A DNA stretch of 64,000 nt, taken from assembly GCA_026008535.1 (NCBI GenBank), contig BRKX01000002.1, positions 766,501 through 830,500 on the forward strand, given 5' to 3'. Positions 57,155 to 64,000 of the stretch are shown in pieces. The position numbers and the translations under genes are program-made. Source of the DNA: Perilla frutescens. Its lineage: Eukaryota > Streptophyta > Magnoliopsida > Lamiales > Lamiaceae. Numbering within the stretch: position 1 is the first letter of the stretch; every line of letters begins with the position of its first letter. Below the pieces are notes generated by a model that did no database searches, was not told the DNA's origin, and worked only from the letters and a program-made list of their open reading frames with translations.

Positions 57155-59109
57155 CCACATGCAGCACAATTGCCCTTAGCACAGTTGTGAAGAGCAGAAT
57201 CCAATTCTTTCATATCCAAATTGTTGGTAAGAGGGTCTGTATCCATGTTATGTGCCTCAGCATCAGCAGTTCCACCTCTGCAGATTTATAACACTCTTAT
57301 GTGTCATCTTAATGATCATTAAAAAAGAAGAGGATCCTTGTCTTTGTTTAAATGAGAAAAGAATAATTAGGGGTGAGCATTCAGTTTTTCGGTTTGGTTC
57401 GATCCCCAAAATGCTAAAACCGTAGAAAATTGATTTTTTTTTGTTCTAAATCTCCCAATTTGATATAATTAAATATGTACAAGTATAAATTAGCTAACCA
57501 TCAAGATTCATGTTCAACAAATACCAATAAACAATCGATTCAGTTTGTGTGAAGACTGAAATTAGGGCTTGGCTTGGTGGAGTAGTGTTTTATTTTTGGG
57601 TGGGTATTTCCATATGGACCGAACCGGACCGAAACCGAAAACTGAGTTTTTGATAGAAAATTCCCCGAACCGGACCGAATTTAAAAAAAAAAGAATGGTT
57701 CTCGAGCTTACGGACTTTTTGCTCGCCCTAAGAATAATAAGAATAATAATCACAGGTGCCCCCTTTCTTAAACAAAATAGACCAATTCTTGCAAATAGGT
57801 AGGTTCATACTCAAGAGGCAACAGGGGTGCAATGCTATGTTCGTACGTAGAAAACACAAATTTGAAGAGGTTATCAATTATTTACCATAAAATATATCAG
57901 ATCCAGGCATCATACTCATGCAATTCCTATATGTCGCCAAACCAAATCAGTTAAATCAAATTAAAGATCAATTCTTTCAAATAGGTAGGTTCATACTCAA
58001 GAGGCAACAGGGGTGCAATGCTATGTTCGTACGTAGAAAACACAAATTAGAAGAGGTTATCAATTATTTACCATAAAATATATCAGATCCAGGCATCATA
58101 CACATGCAATTCCTATATCTCGCCAAACCAAATCAGTTAAATCAAATTAACTTATAAATTACCTGACCATGGAGTTCGAGTTGTCATCCAATCCTTGAGG
58201 TTCGTCTTCATACCTTTTTTTCACGCCAGCACAAAATTCCGCCACAGCTTCATTAATGACTTTCTCCTGCAGAGATGGAAATGCAAAGCCTGGTTAAGAT
58301 TTTAAGAACAATACAAAACACATACATAATCTTTGATGGAAGCCAAAGAGTGATTAGAGCAAGTGAATTTCTCTTGAAAATAATGCAGTGATTTTAGAAG
58401 AGTGTGGGTACCTTCAAACTCTGAAAAGTCATATTTGCAGGCACCTTTTTCGGAAACTTAAGAGAACCACAGCGCATCAAGTTCTTCAGATTTTGGCACC
58501 TCATGAATCCGTTCAAACTCTTCTACGTGATCTAAAACACAAATGAAGCAGAGATTACCAAACAATTAAGCAGTTATCAGTGTATAATATTCAAATTGGA
58601 AGCTTAAAAATAAGGAAATTCATATAGGTATTAGCAACTGCTGCTTCGATTGAGTCAATAAACAGAGGAGACAATAGGTGTAAGAGTATTTCACAGAGTA
58701 TTATCTCGAAATTTTCCAATTCTCAACCACAACAACCGTAAAAATCGAATTCATTTGAACAAAATAGATCTCTTCTCTCTCTATCTAAACCCTACCCGGA
58801 GAGATATTTCACAGAACATGATCTCCAAATTTTCCAACTTCTACCTAGAGAGAGAAGGAGAAGCACTACGACCGTAAAAATCGAATTAATTTGAACAAAA
58901 TAGATCTCTTCTCTCTCTCTCTCTATCTAAACCCTGCCCGGAGAGATCGATATGCCACAGAACATTATCTCGAAATTTTCCAACTTCTACCTAGAGAGAG
59001 AAGGAGAAGCACAACAACGGTAAAAATCGAATTAATTTGAACAAAATAGATCTCTTCTCTCTCTATCTAAACCCTGCCCAGAGAGAGAGAATAATAACAG
59101 CAATAAGAA

Positions 59110-59153
<44 letters not shown>

Positions 59154-59358
59154 ATAATAGCAATAAGCAATCAAAATAGGGATGAAATTACTGGATCAAC
59201 TAATTACCAGCGCCACAAACCCAGATAAGTCCCTCTTTGTTGATCATGACTCCATCGGGCTCAAATTCGTAGTAATCACCACGATCGTGCTTCACAAAAT
59301 GCTTCAATCTATACTTTTCAACCACGTCATCGCTCTCTACAAATGTTTTACCTTCCAT
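56984..59358 (-). CDS. Small five-exon gene of unknown function
   Basis: Minus-strand exons: 59221-59358 (or to 59208), 58412-58522 (or from 58531), 58163-58266, 57153-57277 and 56984-57024. With the first alternatives they join in frame to 172 residues. The start is MEGKTFVESDDVVEKYRLKH; exon 2 gives FMRCQNLKNLMRCGSLKFP, exon 3 EKVINEAVAEFCAGVKKRYE, exon 4 ends in a Cys-rich LHNCAKGNCAACGG, and the protein ends SSDELKAHNMVN. The family is not recognised and no function is proposed. Exons 2 to 5 have clean GT-AG borders and phases. The exon 1 donor is the problem: the best-looking donor (CTG/GTAATT at 59207) with either exon 2 acceptor leads to a stop after about 25 codons; the in-frame donor (TGG/GTTTGT at 59220) is weaker. 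Introns hold a hAT element, a 186-bp duplication and a triplication. Confidence 0.7.
57083..57150. repeat. TA microsatellite beside an exon
   Basis: About 33 TA units directly next to the donor of exon 4 of the unknown gene (exon end at 57153). The donor itself reads GTATATATAT, so the microsatellite starts within the splice site consensus. Confidence 0.95.
57368..57730. mobile_element. hAT-like non-autonomous element, CGGTTCGG class, perfect 8-bp TSD, intronic
   Basis: Starts TAGGGGTGAGCATTCAG and ends TTTTTGCTCGCCCTA. Identical 8-mers AGAATAAT at 57360-57367 and 57731-57738. It lies within intron 3 of the unknown gene and does not touch splice sites. 363 bases, non-coding; the open frames across it are artefacts. 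Confidence 0.92.
57783..58151. repeat. Tandem duplication, 186-bp unit, in intron 3 of the unknown gene
   Basis: Copies at 57783-57966 and 57969-58151 start CAATTCTTKCAAATAGGTAG and differ at only a few positions, so the duplication is recent. The second copy ends about 12 bases before the donor of exon 3. Confidence 0.92.
58690..59085. repeat. Tandem triplication in intron 1 of the unknown gene
   Basis: ATTWTCTCGAAATTTTCCAA begins copies at about 58691, 58810 and 58956. Copies contain CGTAAAAATCGAATT, GAACAAAATAGATCTCTTC and CTATCTAAACCCTRCCCGGA and vary in length with their CT runs. Spacings are about 119 and 146 bases. Confidence 0.85.
59113..59151. repeat. GA microsatellite
   Basis: About 19 GA units in intron 1 of the unknown gene. 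Confidence 0.95.
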
Positions 59359-60420
59359 TGCTAGGGTTAGGGGAGGAATTGAAGAAGAGATGATAATACT
59401 GTATATATGTATAGAGACGATAAGCGAGGGAAGGGGAGAATAATACCCTAATTTAAGCACTATGCAGAGATATTAATTTATATCGGTATTAATTCCATGC
59501 AAATCACTATTGATACTGCTTGGTTATTATATATAGAAATAGATATTAATTTAATTAAAACTAATTAATTTAATTTATACAGTATATATTATAAATATTA
59601 TTCTATATATAATAATGAAATAGTACCAATAGTGATTTGCATGGAATTAATACATATATAAATATTACGGTATTACTCAAAATTCAAAAAATATGATTTG
59701 TATCATTAAAAAAGTAACCGGTCTGCTACTTATTTTATATGAGTTTATGTAATTCAAATTATAATTTTTTCCATTCCAATTAATGTTTAGTTTAGGAGTT
59801 TAGGTTTTGTTAGTGTTCATGATTTTTTAGGGTTTTATTTAGTATTTTTAGAGTTTTTAGGGATTTATGTTGTGTTTTTTGGGCTTCATGTTTATTTAGA
59901 TTTATTAATCTCAATTAGGAATTATATTTATTTCACAAAAAATTAATTTCATCCACTTTTATTTTAGGGCTCACTAATTTCATTTTAGGGTATATATTTA
60001 TTTCAAAATTATTGTTTTTTTTTAATTTTCACTTACCATTTATATTTATTTAAAAAAAATAAATTAATTGTCGAGCGCAATGCACGAGCCCACGAGTTAG
60101 CGTCGGGCGAGTGCATTGTACGAGTCGCCAAATTTCCATAAAAATAAATTCATTCACTTTAATTTTAGGGTTCATTAAATCAATTTTAGGGTATATATAT
60201 ATTTTTTAAATTAAATTAATTCATTTCAATTTTTTAGAGTTCACTAAGTATTTTAGGGCATACAATTTTGGGGGAAAACAAAAAAAAAACAGAAAAATCT
60301 CAAAAAAATCGAAAAAAATTAATTCTGCTATGTGTGTCCCACGCGGTGACAATTGTTGACTTTTTTTTTCTATTACCTATCATTGAATCTGGACCAGTTT
60401 GATGGACCCAAGTCATACAT
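59359..60420. other. Upstream flank of the unknown gene; AT-rich, no gene
   Basis: Up to about 59460 this should hold the leader and promoter of the unknown gene (CT-rich on the minus strand). Inverted phrases GGTATTAATTCCATGCAAAT (59485) and GATTTGCATGGAATTAATAC (59633) flank a 130-base AT-rich loop. At 60070-60130 there is a GC-rich patch with GCAATGCACGAGCC and GAGTGCATTGTACGAG, partly symmetrical. Nothing else is recognised. Confidence 0.45.
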
Positions 60421-60423
60421 CTA

Positions 60424-61108
60424 ATGCACAAGAAACTGAGAGAGTGCAAGACAAAATTTTTCGCCCATTTGCAAGACCATTTTAGTCAATTCATAATATA
60501 CAATAATTTAATACACTATTTATTGAAATATTTATGATAATATTCCTATAATTAGCATGCTTATAATTAATTATTTGCTTAATCATATTTTTATAATTAT
60601 AGAAACCATGTAATTACGTTAATCAATGACATCAATCTTATAATAGTTACCTAAAAAATAAATCTATATATATATATATATATAATACAATTATACAAGA
60701 CAAAATTTCCCGCCCATTTGCAAGACCATTTTAGTCAATTCATAATATACAATAATTTAATACATTATTTATTGAAATATTTATGATAATATTCCTATAA
60801 TTAACATGCCTATAATTAATTATTTGCTTAATTATATTCTTATAATTATATAAATCATGTAATTACGTTAATCAATGGCATCAATCTTATAATAGTTATC
60901 TAAAAAATAAATCTTATTATACATATATGATATTTTAAATCATTTATATTATTAGACTATCATATAATTAGTAATGCACAAGAGACTGAGAGAATGTCTA
61001 TCTATATATATATAATAACACACTTATACAAGACAAAATTTTCCGCCCATTTGCAAGACCATTTTAGTCAATTCATAATATACAATAATTTAATGCATTA
61101 TTTATTGA
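60424..61108. repeat. Three partial tandem copies of an AT-rich repeat
   Basis: CAAGACAAAATTTYYCGCCC begins copies at 60447, 60696 and 61029, each followed by ATTTGCAAGACCATTTTAGT and CATAATATACAATAATTTAA. AATGCACAAGARACTGAGAG precedes copies 1 and 3 (60424, 60973). Copy 3 stops at about 61108 where the LTR-retrotransposon sequence begins. Class unknown. Confidence 0.8.
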
Positions 61109-62868
61109 ATCCAAAGTGCAATCCCGTCATTACGACAATAAAACAAAAGGACGTGGATCAAACTTCACAAGGTTAGTCCTTAAGGATAAAATCCCTAGTG
61201 TCCTTGTGTGGTTTTCCATGCTCATAGTCGATTTAGACGACTAGAGGAGCAGAAATCCTTATTATCCTCACTTTATTAAAACATACATAACATTTTATTC
61301 ATTTTTCATTTTTTTTCATTTTTTTTTTCAAATGAAAGGGAGTTTGAAGAGGGAATGATTTTTCGAGCATGATTGACACATTTGACAAGAGAACGAACAA
61401 ACCTTCAAATTCTTAGAGGACAAGACCTCACAACACAAATCATGTAAATATAATCATTATTCGAGACAATTTACATTCTACAATGAAATAATGGGAATGA
61501 TTTCATGCACCATGATCATCTTAACAATAATCCCTTGAAGATTCATATTCCAAGTAACCAAGTTTGACAATTAAACAAAACAAATCATGCTAAGTGCGAG
61601 TTTAAACAAACAAATCTCAACAAAATCAAGACGTGAATCAAAACAAAACAAAATGACGCACAAAAAATTTCAAAATAATTTTATTTTAAATTTAACAAAA
61701 AATAAAAAATACAATCATAAAGACATAAAATCAAAAATTCAATCATAAAGACATAAAAACACAAGTTCACTCCCCCACACTTAAATCATGCATTGTCCTC
61801 AATGCAAGAAATAAAGGGAAGATAAAAAATATTAAAAAATTGTAGAAGACTGGCAACATGCGCAAGTTTCTACAAAACAACACAAACAACAAACGACGAA
61901 CAAAGAAAATAACATAGAAAAAGGAAACTTATTAACAACGCACACGAAGCACACAAAAACAAATAAGAACAACTTCATTGCTCTGGTAGTTGATAAGGTG
62001 GTGGAGGTGGCTGCGGACTTGTAAGGAGTATGGTTGAACTGAACTCTTTATCTGTGAGGTTGAGAGTGCAGCGCTCGCGGGAAGCTCCGCGCTCGTGTAC
62101 GGGTCACGCTTGCGGGAAGAGGCGCGCTCGCGGAGTGTATTGAAGGGTGAGGGGCCGCGTGCTCACATGGATGCCGCGCTCGTGGGCTTATTTGGCCGAG
62201 AGCCACACCCCGTGGTCGCACCAGTGTCGCGCCGGTGGTGCTACACTTAGTCATTTTGCATCAGTTTCCTTTCCAGCAGCGCACTCTCAACTCTTTGTCC
62301 CCTGTGAGACAACAACAAAAACAAACTTAAACACACAAAAAGGGTAAAAATTAACTAAACATGAAAGCAATAAAATCATGGATTGCCTCCCATGCAGCGC
62401 TCATTTTAATGTCCAGAGCTGGACAGAGCCTTAATAGATTATCATAGAGGATCATTGAGCACGATCGGCTCGACTCCGTGCTTCCACTGTTGGTCTTCAT
62501 TTCGAGCTTTGTTACTCAAAGAGTAAGCTTCACTCGAAATTTCCCCTTCCCGGTTGGGCACCTCAATCCTCCTTGATCTGTGAATGTTTTTGAACACAGG
62601 GCTACCTTCCTGTTTAGACATTTTTAACCCAACATACACAGACTTAAATGAGAAAAGGGATCACACGCAACTGGGGAAGAAGAAATGAAAGCTAAAAGAA
62701 AAACACAAAAACACAAAGAACAAAACCAAAACAAAACAACACAAGACACACAAAAACACAAATACCAAAATAAAACAAAACAACATGAAAACATAAAAAC
62801 TAAGCAAACACAAAAGCACAAACACAAAATCAATTATAACACAAAAAGATAATAAACTTAAAGCTTTT

Positions 62869-62884
62869 CCCGGCAACGGTGCCA
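62869..62884 (-). other. Primer-binding site for tRNA-Asp
   Basis: Minus-strand TGGCACCGTTGCCGGG is complementary to the CCA-end of plant tRNA-Asp(GUC) apart from one base. It sits five bases inside the LTR end at 62890, the position expected of a retrotransposon primer-binding site. Confidence 0.8.
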
Positions 62885-62889
62885 ATTTT

Positions 62890-64000
62890 TGTTGAATGTC
62901 AAATCACACTACGCAAACTACTTCGATCCGAACCCGCAAGAGGACGGGGTCGATTGTAGGGTGGAGAGCTAACTCGGGTCGTGTCTCTCAAGGAAAGCTT
63001 CGTGTAGGCGATTATCTTTCCATGCTAAAATTGTCAACAAGCATAAGCACGTGAATAGAAATACAACCTAAACATTCTAAACAAGGCTTGGAAGGTTTGA
63101 CTAAACTATTAAATTTAAAGCAAGTAAAATTAACTAACAACACCACCAATCACAAAGATAGAGGATAGGATTATGAGAAGAGCATTAGGGTGTAGATTTT
63201 CTCATTAGTTTCTCTCCTAACTTGATTCAAGTTGATTATGTTAATCCCAGTTGTACAATAGTCCCTTCAATTGGTTTAACTTCACTTACTGTCACCGTCG
63301 ATCCATTAAAGCTCTATCGGCCATATCATTCCAACTCATAGGCTTATGTAACCCAGTCCACCTAAAGATTAACGATTAGGCTTATGAAACCCAGTCCACC
63401 TAACATTGAAGGAACCAAGTTTGGACTATAGAATCTCATTTCGGTCTCATCTAAAGCCTAGCAATGCTAAGTAGTGATCAAGTACTCAACATAAACAAGC
63501 ACAATTCCAACAACAAAAACCAACTATCACAAGCATAGATCGAACCCCAAATTGATTATCTACCCACTAATTGAGGAATTAGCACATCACCATGCTCAAG
63601 AACACATAAGAATCATACAAGTTCTTTATTTCATAAATCAAAAGATAAACACAATACAAACTTATACAATATTGTTGTCTCGAGAGTTTTGGGACAAATC
63701 CCCACAAATGGGCTAAAGTTAAAAGAAAGAAATACCAAAGCGGGGCTCCTCGTTCAAGCTTAGCAACCACGGTCCACTCGAACTTGGATCCCTCTTCTCG
63801 GACCGTCATCAAAATGGAGCTCCTTCCGCAAACTTAACAACCGTGTCCGCTTGGAGTTGGATTCCTCTTCTCGGGCCTTCATCCTTAAGCTCTAGCCCTC
63901 TTGCCTCTTCTCCTCCTCTTTTCTTTCTCTTTGGAACGGTGCTGGTGGTGGTGAAGGTGAAGAGAAGTGGTGAATGGAGAGAAAAAAAATGAAGTGAGAG
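62890..64000 (-). repeat. LTR, continues beyond the window
   Basis: On the plus strand the LTR begins TGTTGAATGTCAAATCAC, the inverse of a CA end. At least 1111 bases are in the window with no open frame of note, which fits the long LTRs of Athila-type elements. The other end is outside. Confidence 0.65.

Larger units (their letters stand above)
61109..64000 (-). mobile_element. Internally deleted Athila-type LTR retrotransposon (partial)
   Basis: Read on the minus strand: LTR part from the window edge to 62890, ending in ..TTCAACA; a 5-base spacer; a primer-binding site TGGCACCGTTGCCGGG (62884-62869), matching the 3' end of plant tRNA-Asp with one difference; an A/C-rich leader; then GCGCTGCATGGGAGGCAATC (about 62400-62378) and GAGGACAATGCATGATTTAA with GTGTGGGGGAG (about 61797-61768), phrases known downstream of pol in Athila-type Ty3 elements. 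Gag, protease, reverse transcriptase and integrase are absent between the two, so the element is non-autonomous or deleted. No 3' LTR is visible. Short frames at 62048-62885 are not recognisable proteins. Confidence 0.75.

Noticed and set aside
61109..61760. A 3' LTR to pair with the LTR at 62890-64000
   Set aside because: No similarity to the visible LTR sequence could be found here, so no LTR pair is claimed.
62048..62347. Arg/Ala-rich frames in a GC-rich patch
   Set aside because: Within the post-pol part of the LTR element; both strands are open because of the composition, with no recognisable domain.
62624..62885. Cys/Phe/Val-rich minus-strand frames resembling membrane proteins
   Set aside because: Produced by the low-complexity ACAAAACAC leader of the retroelement, not a real protein.
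1..64000. CRISPR arrays, operons, riboswitches, rRNA or organelle DNA
   Set aside because: The window is plant nuclear DNA; none of these patterns is present on either strand. The regular repeats seen are microsatellites and transposon-derived units.

Overview
The window is nuclear DNA from a flowering plant, most likely a eudicot. It is very AT-rich, its genes are split by GT-AG introns, and it is full of small non-autonomous transposons. Only three genes can be supported, and together they occupy about a fifth of the 64 kb. The species cannot be named from the sequence.

Left edge (1-8440, minus strand): a 13-exon gene for the plant NEMF/Rqc2 (NFACT-family) ribosome quality control protein. 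Thirteen exons splice in frame to 1075 codons. The terminal exon is not in the window, so the gene runs off the left edge. Middle (39441-41266, plus strand): a complete three-exon R2R3-MYB transcription factor of subgroup 20, closest to MYB108/BOS1, with a TATA box, a CT-rich leader and a transposon-filled second intron. Right (56984-59358, minus strand): a small five-exon gene of unknown function with a Cys-containing C-terminus; its first intron boundary is ambiguous.

The spaces between the genes (8.5-39 kb, 41.3-56 kb, 59.5-64 kb) hold no convincing host genes. They contain: hAT-like non-autonomous elements, three of them with perfect 8-bp target duplications, built from short GC-rich motifs of the GAGCTCG or CGGTTCGG type; Stowaway-type MITEs starting with variants of CTCCCTCCGTC; several families of long foldback (inverted-repeat) elements, some nested in each other; a miniature CACTA-like element; a 5'-truncated LINE RNase H relic with its target duplication; a tRNA-derived SINE-like head; local tandem duplications with 100-330 bp units; and many TA, GA, GT and AAT microsatellites. 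The right edge (about 61.1-64 kb) is an internally deleted LTR retrotransposon of Athila type on the minus strand, with a primer-binding site for tRNA-Asp and part of an LTR that leaves the window.

The three genes are not functionally linked as far as can be seen. The first is housekeeping translation quality control, the second a stress or stamen/senescence type regulator, the third unknown. No new multi-gene system was found. The most informative material is the layered transposon structure, the insertions in and beside the MYB gene, and a few GC-richer islands with G-box type motifs in otherwise AT-rich DNA.
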